Shown: positions 34,131 through 43,028, counted from the first letter of the stretch. The stretch is 64,000 nt of DNA from an uncultured Bacilli bacterium (GCA_934096275.1 CAKOLK010000002.1:62001-126000); one strand, 5' to 3'. Notes: generated by a model not told the origin, from the letters alone. Numbers and translations are program-made.

Positions 34131-35223
34131 ATGGAACTAAATGAACTTAAAGTTGTTTTGAATAGTAATCTTTCTAAGATTGAAGAGTTATGGAGGTTAC
34201 TTTGACGTTGATTCTAGGTTGAGTGAGATTTCTTCTTTGGAGGAAAAGGTTAATTCTAGTGATTTTTGGAATGATGTATCTAGTGCTCAAAAGGTTATTG
34301 ATGAGCTTAATGGAAAGAAGAAGAGTGTTTCTTTAATTGTTTTATTAAAGGATGATATTTGTTCATATATTGATTTTATTGATATGATAAGTACTTTATA
34401 TGATGAAGATATTTATAAAGATATTTGTGCTTTTGTTGATAAATTACCTTCTTTGGTTTCAAAAATTGAGTTGGAAGTACTATTTTCTGGAGAATACGAT
34501 CATTCTAACTGTATAGTTGAGATTCATGCTGGTGCTGGTGGAACTGAAGCATGTGATTGGTGCAATATGCTTTATAGAATGTATACAAGGTATTGTTCTA
34601 GTAAGGGTTATAAGCTTGAGGTTATTGATCTTCTTGATGGTGAGGATGCTGGAATTAAAAGGGTTAGTTTCTTAGTTACTGGTTTTAATGCTTATGGGTA
34701 TTTGAAATGTGAAAAAGGTGTTCATAGATTGGTTCGTCTTTCTCCGTTTGATTCAAATAATAAAAGGCATACTTCTTTTGCTTCGGTTGATGTGATTCCA
34801 GAGATTGATTCTAAGGTTGATATTGAAATAAAGGATGAAGATTTAAAGATAGATGTTTATCGTAGTAGCGGTGCTGGTGGACAAAGTGTTAATACGACTG
34901 ATAGTGCTGTTAGGATTACGCATTTGCCTACTAAAACTGTTGTTTCTTGTCAAAATGAAAGAAGTCAGTTAAAGAATAAAGAAAAGGCTATGCAAATTCT
35001 TAAGTCTAAGTTACTTCTTATGGAAATGGAAGAAAAAGAAAAAGAACGTCTTGCTCTTAAGGGTGAAGTTAAGAATATTGAGTTTGGTTCACAGATTCGT
35101 AGTTATGTTATGCATCCTTATTCAATGGTTAAGGATCATCGCACTAATATTGAGACTAGTAATGTTAATGGTGTTTTGGATGGGGATTTGGATTTGTTTA
35201 TAGAAGGATATTTAAGGAGTTAG
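34131..35223 (+). CDS. prfB: Peptide chain release factor 2 with programmed +1 frameshift
   Basis: RF2 terminates at UGA and UAA. Translation begins at the ATG 34131 and meets an in-frame TGA at 34203 after 24 codons. The site is the classic one: an internal GGAGG (34192-34196), then TTA CTT TGA C. After a +1 shift the frame continues at GAC (34204) to 35223, giving about 363 aa. The body shows SPF (recognition tripeptide for UGA) in RLSPFDSNNKRH and GGQ in SSGAGGQSVNTTDSAVR. The frameshift lets RF2 level control its own synthesis. No full-length single frame exists, so a naive start in the second frame would be wrong. Confidence 0.95.
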
Positions 35224-35225
35224 TT

Positions 35226-36083
35226 ATGGAAAATGTTTTAAGTATTGTTAATAATAAGAATAAGATTAAAAGGTTTTTGTTTGTTATACTTGGTGTTTTT
35301 ATTGCTGCGGTTAGTTTTAATTTATTTATTTATCCAAATGATATTGTTTTTGGTGGTCTTACGGGTGTAAGTGTTATTATTACTAACTTTATTGATCTTA
35401 ATCCATCGTTTATAATTTTTGTACTTTCTTTTGTTTTGTTACTTGTTGGTGCAATATTTTTGGGAAAGGAATCTGTTATTAAGGCATTAGTAGTTGCTAT
35501 TGTGTTTCCCCTTTTTGTTCAATTGACTGCGAATGTTGGAGATTTGATAAAGGTTGATATGGGTGATCAACTTCTTCTTGCTTTGTTTGGTGGAGTTATG
35601 TATGGTTTTGGAGTTGGTCTTGTTTTTAAGAATGGTTATACTATGGGGGGTACTGATATACTTAATCAAATTTTACATAAGTATTTTAAGATTTCTATGG
35701 GTAATGCAATGCTTATCGTGGATGGGTCTATTGTACTTATTGGTGCATTTATATTTGGATGGACTAAGTGTTTGTATGCTATTATTATTTTATATATTAT
35801 TAGTATTTCTGTTGATAAGTCTATGCTTGGTATATCGGATAAGAAAGCTTTTTATATAGTTACTAGTGAGGTTGATAGAATTTCTTCTTTTGTAATTGAT
35901 GAGTTGGGTCATGGTGTTACTGTTTTTGATGCTCGTGGTGCTTATTCTAATGAAAAGACTAAAGTTTTATTTACTCTTATTCCTACGAAGGAGTATTATA
36001 AGTTTAAAGAGGGTATAAAAACTATTGATAAAGAGGCATTTTTTACTGTTTTAGATGCTTATGAAGTGCTTGGTGGTGAGTAA
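35226..36083 (+). CDS. YitT-family membrane protein (first copy)
   Basis: 285 aa with five or six membrane helices (FLFVILGVFIAAVSFNLF onward; GGLTGVSVIITNF is family-typical) and a cytosolic C-terminal DUF2179 domain (FYIVTSEVDRISSFVIDE to VFDARGAYSN). Function of YitT proteins is unsettled. Starts 2 bases after the prfB stop and is followed by a paralogue. Confidence 0.85.
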   Translation: MENVLSIVNNKNKIKRFLFVILGVFIAAVSFNLFIYPNDIVFGGLTGVSVIITNFIDLNPSFIIFVLSFVLLLVGAIFLGKESVIKALVVAIVFPLFVQLTANVGDLIKVDMGDQLLLALFGGVMYGFGVGLVFKNGYTMGGTDILNQILHKYFKISMGNAMLIVDGSIVLIGAFIFGWTKCLYAIIILYIISISVDKSMLGISDKKAFYIVTSEVDRISSFVIDELGHGVTVFDARGAYSNEKTKVLFTLIPTKEYYKFKEGIKTIDKEAFFTVLDAYEVLGGE

Positions 36084-36084
36084 G

Positions 36085-36972
36085 ATGTCTGATATTAAGG
36101 CTTTTATTAATGATAAGAATAATGTTAAGAGATTTCTTTATATGTCTATTGCTATGTTTTTCTCTGCTTTGTGTTTCAATCTTTTTGTTTCTCCGATTAA
36201 CTTAGTTTCTGGTGGTACGAGTGGTCTTGCAATTGTTCTTAGAGAAATGTTTGGTTTTGATGCTTCGGTTAGTATTTTTGTTCTTTCTATTATATGTTTT
36301 ATACTTAGTTATGTATTTTTAGATGCAATTAATTCAGTCGCTTCTCTTTTTGCGGGTATTGTTTATCCTTTGTTTATAAAGGTTACTTCTGGTATTGGGG
36401 GTATTATTTATATCGATAATTCTAATATTTTACTTCTTGTACTTTTTGCAGGGTTAATTGGTGGAGTTTGTCAAGGTATTGTTTATAAACAAGGACTTAA
36501 TACTGGTGGTATTAATGTTATTGCAAGAATTATATTTAAGTATTTTCATATTTCTATTACTAAAGTTAATTTTATTATTAATTTCTTTATCGTAGGAATG
36601 GGTGTTTATTTATTTGGATTTAATATGCTTTTATATGCTTTTGTGTATCTTTTTATATCTAAGTATGTTGGAGAAAAGATTATGCTTGGGGTTTCTTTGA
36701 ATAAGGCTATTTATGTAATTAGTGATAAGTATAAGGAAATAGTCCTTGTTTTAAATAAGGAGCTTGGACATGATGCTACTATTTATAATGTTAAGGGTAA
36801 GTTTAATGATGAAAAACGTAAGATGATTATGAGTATTATTCCTAATTCTTCTTATTATGAAGCTAAGGAATTGATTAGTTTGATTGATCCTTCTTCGTTT
36901 ATATTTGTTTGTGATAGTTATGAAGTGTATAGACAGGATGAAATGATTGGAAAGGACTTAAAATGTAAATAA
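36085..36972 (+). CDS. YitT-family membrane protein (second copy)
   Basis: Paralogue of the preceding gene (about 295 aa) with the same arrangement: membrane helices with FNLFVSPINLVSGGTSGLAI, NTGGINVIARII and a DUF2179-type tail (YVISDKYKEIVLVLNKELGH, ATIYNVKGKFNDEKRK). Separated from the first copy by one base beyond its stop, so translation is probably coupled; GTG at 36076 is an alternative start. A terminator overlaps the end. Confidence 0.85.
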   Translation: MSDIKAFINDKNNVKRFLYMSIAMFFSALCFNLFVSPINLVSGGTSGLAIVLREMFGFDASVSIFVLSIICFILSYVFLDAINSVASLFAGIVYPLFIKVTSGIGGIIYIDNSNILLLVLFAGLIGGVCQGIVYKQGLNTGGINVIARIIFKYFHISITKVNFIINFFIVGMGVYLFGFNMLLYAFVYLFISKYVGEKIMLGVSLNKAIYVISDKYKEIVLVLNKELGHDATIYNVKGKFNDEKRKMIMSIIPNSSYYEAKELISLIDPSSFIFVCDSYEVYRQDEMIGKDLKCK

Positions 36973-36982
36973 GTCTTTTTTT
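36951..36982 (+). terminator. Terminator behind the YitT pair
   Basis: AAAGGACTTA (36951-36960), 9-base loop, TAAGTCTTTTTTT (from 36970), with one G:T pair. Confidence 0.65.
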
Positions 36983-37014
36983 GTTGTTTTATGGTTTTTT
37001 TCTTTTTATTTTAA

Positions 37015-37023
37015 TGTTATAAT
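37015..37023 (+). promoter_or_regulatory. Extended -10 promoter of ftsEX
   Basis: TGTTATAAT (TGn plus TATAAT); the -35 region at about 36995-37000 is only a T run. Confidence 0.4.
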
Positions 37024-37049
37024 GTTATAAGAGAGTGAGGTGCTTTGTT

Positions 37050-37745
37050 TTGGATATAATTAAAATGAAGAATGTTTTTAAAACTTATCCTAATGGGGTA
37101 GGTGCTATATATGATTTGGATTTAAATATTGAAAAAGGGGACTTTGTTTTTATAATTGGAGGATCTGGTTCTGGTAAGAGTACTCTTATTAAGATGCTTT
37201 ATCGTGAAGAAAAGCCTTCTCGTGGTGAGATAATTGTCGGAGGGGTTAATGTTGCTAAGCTTAGAAATTCTAAAGTGTATAAGCTTCGTCGTAAGCTTGG
37301 AGTAGTGTTTCAAGATTATAAACTTCTTCCGAAGCTTACTGTTTATGAAAATGTTGCATTTGCTTTAGAGGTTACTGGTGCGGATAATAAAACAATAAGA
37401 AAAAGAGTAGTTAGTGTTTTGGATAAGGTTGGATTAAAGGATAAGGTTAAGGAATATCCTGATAAATTATCCGGTGGAGAACAACAAAGGGTTGCAATTG
37501 CTAGGGCTATTGTTAATAATCCTAAGATTCTTATTTGTGATGAACCTACTGGTAATTTGGATCCTAAGATAAGTATGGAAATTATGGAAATACTTGAAAA
37601 TGTTAATAAGGATGGTACTACTATACTTATGGTTACTCATGATATTAGTATTGTTGAAAAGTTTAAGAAGCGTGTTATTGCGTTAAAAGATGGTAGACTT
37701 GTTAAGAATTATGAAAGGGGGTATTTTAAACGTGAAGACTTGTAG
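37050..37745 (+). CDS. ftsE: Cell division ATPase FtsE
   Basis: ABC ATPase (231 aa) that with FtsX controls peptidoglycan hydrolases. Walker A IGGSGSGKSTLIK, Q-loop VFQDYKLLPKLTV, signature LSGGEQQRVAIARAIV, Walker B ILICDEPTGNLDP. A GTG at 37035 is possible, but AGTGAGGTG (37034-37042) fits the TTG at 37050 (LDIIKMKNVFKTYPNG), matching FtsE N-termini. Overlaps ftsX by a few codons. Confidence 0.95.
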   Translation: MDIIKMKNVFKTYPNGVGAIYDLDLNIEKGDFVFIIGGSGSGKSTLIKMLYREEKPSRGEIIVGGVNVAKLRNSKVYKLRRKLGVVFQDYKLLPKLTVYENVAFALEVTGADNKTIRKRVVSVLDKVGLKDKVKEYPDKLSGGEQQRVAIARAIVNNPKILICDEPTGNLDPKISMEIMEILENVNKDGTTILMVTHDISIVEKFKKRVIALKDGRLVKNYERGYFKREDL

Positions 37746-38631
37746 GACTTTTTTTAGATGTTTACGTGATGCTTTTAAGAGTGTTTTTCGTAATTTTAGT
37801 TTGTCTTTAGCTAGTGTTTCTTGTATTACAATTACTTTGATTATAATAGCAGCAGCTTTACTTTTATCAGATAATGTTCAAAACTTTACTAAGGAGATTG
37901 AACGTGATGTTACTATTGTGGCTTTTTTAAAGTCTGATGTTTCTGATTTAGATCGTGAGAATTTTGAATCTGCGGTTAAGACTAATAGTAATATTGATAC
38001 TTTTACATATAAGTCTAAAGCTGATGTTAAGAAAGATATGCAAAAGGAAAATGATACTTTTAGTTCTGTCTTAGCAGAGTGGGACGATGCTAATAATCCT
38101 CTTAAAGATACTTATACTATTAAAGTAAGGGATGTTAAAAAGATTGGTGAGACTGCTAAAGAGCTTGAAGCGATTGACTGTGTTAGTACAGTTCAATATG
38201 GTGAGGGATTAGTTGAAAAGTTGGTTGGAGTATTTGATGCAATTAAAAAAATAACTTATGCTATTGCTCTTTCTTTAATAGTGGTAACTGTGTTTTTGAT
38301 TATTAATACTATTAAACTTACTATATTTTCTAGAAAAAGAGAAATTGGTATTATGAGACTTGTTGGAGCTTCTAATCTTAGAATTAAACTTCCATTTGTT
38401 ATTGAAGGAATATTTTTAGGAATGATTGGTTCTATTATACCAATACTTATAGTTGTGTTTGGATATAAAGCTTTATATGATTATTTTGGAGGGATTTTAT
38501 TCTCACCAGTAATAAAACTTGTTGCTCCGATGCCGTTTGTAATTAATGTATCAGTAATTATATTAATTATTGGTATGGTTGTTGGTATGATTGGTAGTGG
38601 TCGTGCTGTAAGGAGGTATGTAAGAGTATAA
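37732..38631 (+). CDS. ftsX: Cell division membrane protein FtsX
   Basis: Permease-like partner of FtsE, about 299 aa: cytoplasmic N-terminus, one membrane helix (about 25-45), an extracellular loop that usually binds the hydrolase or its adaptor, and three C-terminal helices with TIFSRKREIGIMRLVGAS. Start chosen at the GTG 37732, 10 bases after AAAGGGGG; longer in-frame starts lack that spacing. It joins directly to an M23 hydrolase gene. Confidence 0.93.
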   Translation: MKTCRTFFRCLRDAFKSVFRNFSLSLASVSCITITLIIIAAALLLSDNVQNFTKEIERDVTIVAFLKSDVSDLDRENFESAVKTNSNIDTFTYKSKADVKKDMQKENDTFSSVLAEWDDANNPLKDTYTIKVRDVKKIGETAKELEAIDCVSTVQYGEGLVEKLVGVFDAIKKITYAIALSLIVVTVFLIINTIKLTIFSRKREIGIMRLVGASNLRIKLPFVIEGIFLGMIGSIIPILIVVFGYKALYDYFGGILFSPVIKLVAPMPFVINVSVIILIIGMVVGMIGSGRAVRRYVRV

Positions 38632-39755
38632 TGAAAAAGGTAAGGGTTTTGATGATATTGCTTGCAATAGTTATGATTGCTCCTTGTACTGTTAATGCTC
38701 AGACTATTGCAGATTATAGAGCTAAAATAAAAGCTATTGAGGCTGAAAAAGCTGAGAATGAAAAGAAGAGTGCGGAGGTTCAAGCTAGAATTGATGCTGC
38801 GAATAAAAGAATTAGTGAAATTACTAATCAAATAGTTCAAGCTAGAAAAGATCAAGAAAGTACTCAAAAAGAGATAGAAAGACTTGATAAGGAAATTGAT
38901 GCTAAAGAAGAAGAAATAAAGGATTTAGTTGCTTTTTATCAAATATCTAATAGTGATAATTTCTATTTAAAGTATATATTTGGTGCAGATAGTTTTGAAG
39001 ATTTTATATATAGATTTTCTGTTGCTGAACAACTTACTGAAGCTAATGATAAATTGGTTGATGAAATGAATGCTTTAATAAAGGAAAATGAGACTAAAGT
39101 AAAAGAGTTAAAGGAACAACAAAAGAAACTTAGCGGTCTTAATGACGAAATAAAAGTTGAAATAGAGAAACTGGGATCTCAAAAGAGAAAGTATTCTGAA
39201 AATTCTTTGGATGCTGATGAAGAAATAAAAGCATTGGAAGATCAAATAGCATTTTTTAAGAAGGAAGGTTGTTCTGAGAATCAAGATGTAACTAGATGTT
39301 CTATAAATGCTCCTTCTGCTAACGGGTTTATTAAACCTACTCCATATGGATATATAACTTCATATTATGGTGGTAGAATTCATCCGATATTTGGTAATGC
39401 TAGTTATCATGATGGAATTGATATTGCCGCTGCTACAGGGACAACTGTTTATGCTTCTGGTACTGGTAAAGTAATATTTTCGTATGCTGATAAATATGAG
39501 AATTATGGCGGATTTGGTAGAGCTGTTCTTGTAGTACATAATGTTAAGGGACAAACTTATACTACTTTATATGGACATTTGAGTAAAGCTACTGTTAGAT
39601 CAGGACAAATTGTTCAAAGAGGAGAAAAAATTGGAGAGGTTGGATCAACTGGATGGTCAACTGGGCCACACTTACATTTTCAGTTTATGTATGGAAGTGG
39701 TTATGGGACTACACTTGATCCTATGGATATGGTTGATTTGCCACTTTCTTGGTAA
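38631..39755 (+). CDS. FtsEX-linked coiled-coil M23 hydrolase (PcsB/EnvC type)
   Basis: Secreted 374-aa protein with signal peptide (1-23), a long coiled coil (about 28-225, ADYRAKIKAIEAEKAENEKK onward) and a C-terminal M23 domain: GRIHPIFG, YHDGIDIAAATGTTVYA, LYGHLS and GPHLHFQF. In Streptococcus PcsB and in E. coli EnvC such proteins are activated by FtsEX to split septal wall. Its start overlaps the ftsX stop, supporting the same partnership. One cysteine pair (CSENQDVTRC) precedes the catalytic domain. Confidence 0.9.
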   Translation: MKKVRVLMILLAIVMIAPCTVNAQTIADYRAKIKAIEAEKAENEKKSAEVQARIDAANKRISEITNQIVQARKDQESTQKEIERLDKEIDAKEEEIKDLVAFYQISNSDNFYLKYIFGADSFEDFIYRFSVAEQLTEANDKLVDEMNALIKENETKVKELKEQQKKLSGLNDEIKVEIEKLGSQKRKYSENSLDADEEIKALEDQIAFFKKEGCSENQDVTRCSINAPSANGFIKPTPYGYITSYYGGRIHPIFGNASYHDGIDIAAATGTTVYASGTGKVIFSYADKYENYGGFGRAVLVVHNVKGQTYTTLYGHLSKATVRSGQIVQRGEKIGEVGSTGWSTGPHLHFQFMYGSGYGTTLDPMDMVDLPLSW

Positions 39756-39780
39756 AAACACTGAATTTTCAGTGTTTTTT
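39754..39780 (+). terminator. Terminator of ftsEX-M23
   Basis: AAAAACACTGA, loop ATTT, TCAGTGTTTTT, more Ts; perfect 11-bp stem overlapping the stop. Confidence 0.85.
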
Positions 39781-39781
39781 A

Positions 39782-39810
39782 TTGACTTTTTATATTCTTT
39801 GTGCTATTCT
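39782..39810 (+). promoter_or_regulatory. Promoter of secE-nusG
   Basis: TTGACT (39782-39787), 17-base spacing, TATTCT (39805-39810) with TGC directly before it (extended -10). Confidence 0.7.
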
Positions 39811-39871
39811 TTAGTTGTGAGCACGAAAGTGTTTTTATTTTGGAATAAAACATATAATTAAGAGGTGGATT

Positions 39872-40036
39872 ATGAAAGCGTTAAAAAATGTAAGAAGTGA
39901 AATGTCAAAGGTGAAATGGCCTGATAAAAAATATATGGTTAAATATTCAGTTGCATGCTTTGGTATGACAATATTTTTAGCTTTATATTTTTATGGTTTA
40001 AATGTTTTAATGGCATTTTTGAAAGGATTAAGATAG
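39872..40036 (+). CDS. secE: Preprotein translocase subunit SecE
   Basis: Very short gene (54 aa) between a promoter and nusG. The product starts MKALKNVRSEMSKVKWPDKK, the amphipathic SecE helix with the conserved KVxWP, followed by one membrane helix (YSVACFGMTIFLALYFYGLN) and a short tail. Stabilises SecY in the translocon. AGAGGTGG precedes the ATG. The rpmG gene that often precedes secE is not present. Confidence 0.92.
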   Translation: MKALKNVRSEMSKVKWPDKKYMVKYSVACFGMTIFLALYFYGLNVLMAFLKGLR

Positions 40037-40037
40037 T

Positions 40038-40571
40038 ATGGATAAAAAGTGGTATGTTGTTAATACTTATTCTGGACATGAAAAAAAGGTTCAAGAAAAG
40101 TTACTTATGAGAGCTTCTTCAATGGGGATGGAAGATTATATTTTTAGAGTAATCGTTCCTGAGACTACTGAGGTTGAAGTTAAAGAGGGAGTAACTAAGG
40201 AAAAAACTAAAAAGTTGTTTCCTGGATATGTTCTTGTTGAGATGATTATGACAGATGAAGCTTGGTTTGTTGTACGTAATACTCCAGGTGTTACAGGATT
40301 TATTGGTTCAAGTGGTAAGGGGGCTAAGCCTACTCCATTGCAACCATATGAAGTTGATAAAATACTTAATAATATGGGTATGTCAAGACTTGAAGTTTCT
40401 ACCGACTTAGCTGTTGGAGAACTTGTTAAAGTTACATCTGGTCCATTTGCAGGAATGGAAGGTAAGATTGAATCTTTAGATTTACCAAATCAAGTTCTTA
40501 CAGTGTTACTTGACTTATTTGGACAAGAAACTTCGGTTGAAGTTGAAATATCTCAAATAGAAAAAGCGTAA
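40038..40571 (+). CDS. nusG: Transcription elongation factor NusG
   Basis: 177-aa NusG with NGN domain (KKWYVVNTYSGHEKKVQEKL, FPGYVLVEMIM, VRNTPGVTGFIG) and C-terminal KOW motif (GELVKVTSGPFAGMEGKIES). Binds RNA polymerase and links transcription with termination and translation. One base after secE; together they form the usual secE-nusG unit. Confidence 0.96.
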   Translation: MDKKWYVVNTYSGHEKKVQEKLLMRASSMGMEDYIFRVIVPETTEVEVKEGVTKEKTKKLFPGYVLVEMIMTDEAWFVVRNTPGVTGFIGSSGKGAKPTPLQPYEVDKILNNMGMSRLEVSTDLAVGELVKVTSGPFAGMEGKIESLDLPNQVLTVLLDLFGQETSVEVEISQIEKA

Positions 40572-40576
40572 AATAC

Positions 40577-40605
40577 TTGCATTTTTTCTGATTTAGTGAT
40601 ATTAT
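40577..40605 (+). promoter_or_regulatory. Promoter of rplK-rplA
   Basis: TTGCAT (40577-40582), 17-base spacing, TATTAT (40600-40605). Confidence 0.6.
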
Positions 40606-40613
40606 TTAAACGC

Positions 40614-40717
40614 TATATATTTTTTAAATATATATTTAGTGGGAGGCATTTAGCTATTTGCGGTCATGCTATTAAGACCACTCGCGAATTAACAAAAAAA
40701 TTATGGAGGTGTTTTTC
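40614..40717 (+). promoter_or_regulatory. rplK 5' leader with hairpins
   Basis: About 100 bases of untranslated leader. It holds an AT-only palindrome (TATATATTT / AAATATATA, about 40614-40634) and a GC-richer hairpin GGTC (40662-40665) with GACC (40676-40679). Likely a ribosomal-protein leader; the ligand is not certain. Confidence 0.3.
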
Positions 40718-41143
40718 GTGGCAAAAGAAGTTACTAGAAAGGTTAAATTACAAATTGCTGCAGGAAAGGCTACACCAGCTCCACCAGTTGGTACAGTTTT
40801 AGGTCCTACAGGAATTAATTTAAGTGAATTTTGTACAAAGTACAATGATGCTACAAGAGAAAAAATGGGAGATGTATTACCAGTTGAAATATCTATTTAT
40901 GATGATAGAACATTCGATTTTGTAATTAAAACTCCACCAGCTGCATTCTTAATTAAAAAGTATGCTAAGGTTCAAAAAGGATCTGTTAAGGGTTCTAAGG
41001 AAGTTGTTGGTACTTTAACAAAAGAACAATTGAGAGAAATTGCTGAAATTAAGTTACCTGATTTAAATGCTTACTCTGTTGAAGAAGCAATGAAAATCGT
41101 TGAAGGTACTGCTAAAAACATGGGAATAACTATAGCAGAATAA
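40718..41143 (+). CDS. rplK: 50S ribosomal protein uL11
   Basis: 141-aa L11 of the GTPase-associated centre: VKLQIAAGKATPAPPVGTVL, GPTGINLSEFCTKYN and a C-terminal rRNA-binding domain. GTG start 6 bases after GGAGGTG (40705-40711); the ATG at 40703 overlaps the ribosome binding site and is not the start. Confidence 0.96.
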   Translation: MAKEVTRKVKLQIAAGKATPAPPVGTVLGPTGINLSEFCTKYNDATREKMGDVLPVEISIYDDRTFDFVIKTPPAAFLIKKYAKVQKGSVKGSKEVVGTLTKEQLREIAEIKLPDLNAYSVEEAMKIVEGTAKNMGITIAE

Positions 41144-41157
41144 ATAAATTAGTTATT

Positions 41158-41219
41158 ATACATAGGGTTACCCTATGTGGGAGGTAAAACCGCAATTACC
41201 ACATAAGGAGGTTAAAACA
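41158..41219 (+). promoter_or_regulatory. L1-binding leader with competing hairpin
   Basis: TATGTGG (41174-41180) and CCACATA (41199-41205) enclose GAGGTAAAACCGCAATTA, the layout of the L1 mRNA site that mimics its 23S target. Upstream ACATAGGG (41160-41167), loop TTA, CCCTATGT (41171-41178) forms an alternative 8-bp hairpin using the same TATGT. Expected to repress rplA when L1 is in excess. Confidence 0.6.
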
Positions 41220-41918
41220 ATGAAAAATAGAGGAAAAAATTATAAAACTCTAGTTGCAAAAGTTGAAAAAGGAAAACTTTATACTAGTGAAGAAGCTATT
41301 TCATTAGTTAAAGAACTTGCTAATACTAAGTTTGATGCAACAATTGAAGTTGCTATGAATCTTAACTTAGATGTTAAAAAAGCTGATCAACAATTAAGAG
41401 GTGCTATTACATTACCAAAAGGTACAGGTAAGACTTGTAGAGTATTAGTTCTTGCTAAGGGTGATCATGCTAAAGAAGCAGTTGAAGCTGGTGCTGATTA
41501 TGTCGGAGATACTGATATGATTGAAAAGATTCAAAAAGAAAATTGGTTTGAATATGATACAATTATAGCTACTCCTGATATGATGCCTCAACTTGGTAAA
41601 TTAGGTAAAGTTTTAGGACCAAAGGGTTTAATGCCAAATCCTAAGACTGGTACAGTTACTAATAATGTTAAACAAGCTGTACTTGAAGCTAAAGCAGGTA
41701 GGGTTGAATATAGAACTGATAGTTATGGAAATGTTCATGGAATTATTGGTAAGGCTTCATTTAGTAATGAAGATTTAGCTGAAAACTTAAATGCGTTTGT
41801 TAAAACTATTTTAAGAGCTAAACCTCAAACTGCTAAAGGAACTTATGTAAAATCTATTAGTGTTTCTGCTACTATGAGTCCATCTGTAAGAATTGATCAA
41901 AATAGTTTTGACAATTAA
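41220..41918 (+). CDS. rplA: 50S ribosomal protein uL1
   Basis: 232-aa L1: [60 protein letters not shown] and [20 protein letters not shown]. It forms the mobile stalk near the E site and can repress its own mRNA. AAGGAGG precedes the ATG at 41220; a frame extension to 41175 runs through the leader and is not used. Confidence 0.96.
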   Translation: MKNRGKNYKTLVAKVEKGKLYTSEEAISLVKELANTKFDATIEVAMNLNLDVKKADQQLRGAITLPKGTGKTCRVLVLAKGDHAKEAVEAGADYVGDTDMIEKIQKENWFEYDTIIATPDMMPQLGKLGKVLGPKGLMPNPKTGTVTNNVKQAVLEAKAGRVEYRTDSYGNVHGIIGKASFSNEDLAENLNAFVKTILRAKPQTAKGTYVKSISVSATMSPSVRIDQNSFDN

Positions 41919-41936
41919 TATAAAATAGTGTATAAT
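41908..41936 (+). promoter_or_regulatory. Consensus promoter of rplJ-rplL
   Basis: TTGACA (41908-41913), 17-base spacing, TATAAT (41931-41936): exact consensus, beginning in the last codons of rplA. Confidence 0.8.
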
Positions 41937-41954
41937 ATTATTGAATTTGATTTT

Positions 41955-42060
41955 TAAGTGCCAAAGACAGTAGGTGTTTTAGTAAATCCTACCGAGGACT
42001 TTTATAAAGTATCTGGAGTCTTTGCATATAAAGACTCTTTTATTTAGGCACGTAAATATA
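41955..42060 (+). promoter_or_regulatory. L10 leader (ribosomal protein attenuator)
   Basis: Contains AAAGACAGTAGGTG, then AATCCTACCGAGGA, the conserved core of the Firmicutes L10 leader that is bound by L10(L12)4, and ends in an attenuator hairpin GAGTCTTT (42016-42023), loop GCATAT, AAAGACTC (42030-42037), followed by Ts. Confidence 0.8.
42016..42045 (+). terminator. Attenuator hairpin of the L10 leader
   Basis: 8-bp perfect stem with 6-base loop and T-rich tail; likely used when L10 complex is in excess. Confidence 0.75.
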
Positions 42061-42075
42061 ATAAGGAGGTGTCTT

Positions 42076-42567
42076 ATGCCAAGTGTTAAAGTTTTAGAAA
42101 TGAAACAAGGTGTTGTATCTGAAATTAAAGATAAGTTAAATAATAGTAAATCATTTGTATTGTTTGATTATCGTGGTATGACTGATAATGATACTAAAGA
42201 TTTAAGAATTAAGCTTAGAGAAAATGATTCAGATTACAAAGTTTATAAAAACACATTACTAAAGATTGCTCTTAAGGATTTAAATATTGACTTAGACAGT
42301 TACTTGGAAGGACCTACTGCTATTGCTTTTTCAAATGATGATATAGCGGCAATTAAAGTACTTAGTGAATGTTCTAAAAAGAATAGTGCTTTAGTACTTA
42401 AAGCAGGTATGGTTGAAGGTAATGTGGCAGATAAAGATAAACTAGATGAGTTTGCTAAGATTCCATCACGTGAAGGATTATATACAATGCTTGCTGGTGG
42501 TATGATTCAAATTGTTAAAGATTTATCTATTGCTTTAAATCTTTATACAGAACAAAAAGAAAATTAA
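42076..42567 (+). CDS. rplJ: 50S ribosomal protein uL10
   Basis: 163-aa L10, base of the L7/L12 stalk: KSFVLFDYRGMTDNDTKDLR, YKVYKNTLLKIAL, LEGPTAIAFS and C-terminal helices binding L12 dimers. AAGGAGGTG before the ATG at 42076; the frame upstream lies in the leader. Confidence 0.95.
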   Translation: MPSVKVLEMKQGVVSEIKDKLNNSKSFVLFDYRGMTDNDTKDLRIKLRENDSDYKVYKNTLLKIALKDLNIDLDSYLEGPTAIAFSNDDIAAIKVLSECSKKNSALVLKAGMVEGNVADKDKLDEFAKIPSREGLYTMLAGGMIQIVKDLSIALNLYTEQKEN

Positions 42568-42603
42568 TAATTAATAAATTAAATTAAGGGAGGAAAAAAT
42601 ATT

Positions 42604-42969
42604 ATGGCAAAAATTACAAAAGAAGAATTTATTAGCTCTTTAAAAGAAATGACATTATTAGAAGTAAAGGAATTAGTTGATGCAATGAAAGAAGAATTTG
42701 GTGTTGATCCAAGTGCAGTTGCAGTAGCAGCAGCTCCTGCAGCAGCAGCTGAAGAAGGACCATCTACATTAACTGTAGTTCTTAAAAATGCTGGTGCAGC
42801 AAAAATCAATGTCATTAAAATAATCAGAGAAGTTACTGGTTTAGGATTAAAAGAAGCTAAAGATATCGCTGATGCTGGTGGAAATATTAAAGAAAATATT
42901 CCTGCTGAAGAAGCTAATGAATTAAAAGCTAGATTAGAAGAAGCTGGCGCTGAAATTGAATTAAAATAA
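42604..42969 (+). CDS. rplL: 50S ribosomal protein bL12 (L7/L12)
   Basis: 121-aa stalk protein: N-terminal dimer domain ([20 protein letters not shown] at [18 protein letters not shown]), alanine-rich hinge (about 38-50) and globular domain with [20 protein letters not shown]. Recruits translational GTPases. Confidence 0.97.
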   Translation: MAKITKEEFISSLKEMTLLEVKELVDAMKEEFGVDPSAVAVAAAPAAAAEEGPSTLTVVLKNAGAAKINVIKIIREVTGLGLKEAKDIADAGGNIKENIPAEEANELKARLEEAGAEIELK

Positions 42970-42980
42970 TTGATTGATTT

Positions 42981-43007
42981 AAAGCCTGTTTTTACGATGG
43001 GCTTTTT
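42981..43007 (+). terminator. Partial terminator between rplL and the methyltransferase gene
   Basis: AAAGCC (42981-42986) pairs with GGCTTT within GGGCTTTTT (42999-43007), loop about 13. Probably reduces read-through from rplJL into the downstream genes. Confidence 0.6.
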
Positions 43008-43028
43008 GTCGTATAAAAGGGAGGAAAA

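Noticed and set aside
34180..35223. prfB as a gene beginning with TTG at 34180
   Set aside because: That start lacks a ribosome binding site and the N-terminus does not fit RF2; the ATG at 34131 plus +1 frameshift explains the whole gene.
40614..40634. TATATATTT/AAATATATA palindrome as terminator of nusG
   Set aside because: It lies after the rplK promoter and contains no GC; more likely part of the leader or chance in AT-rich DNA.
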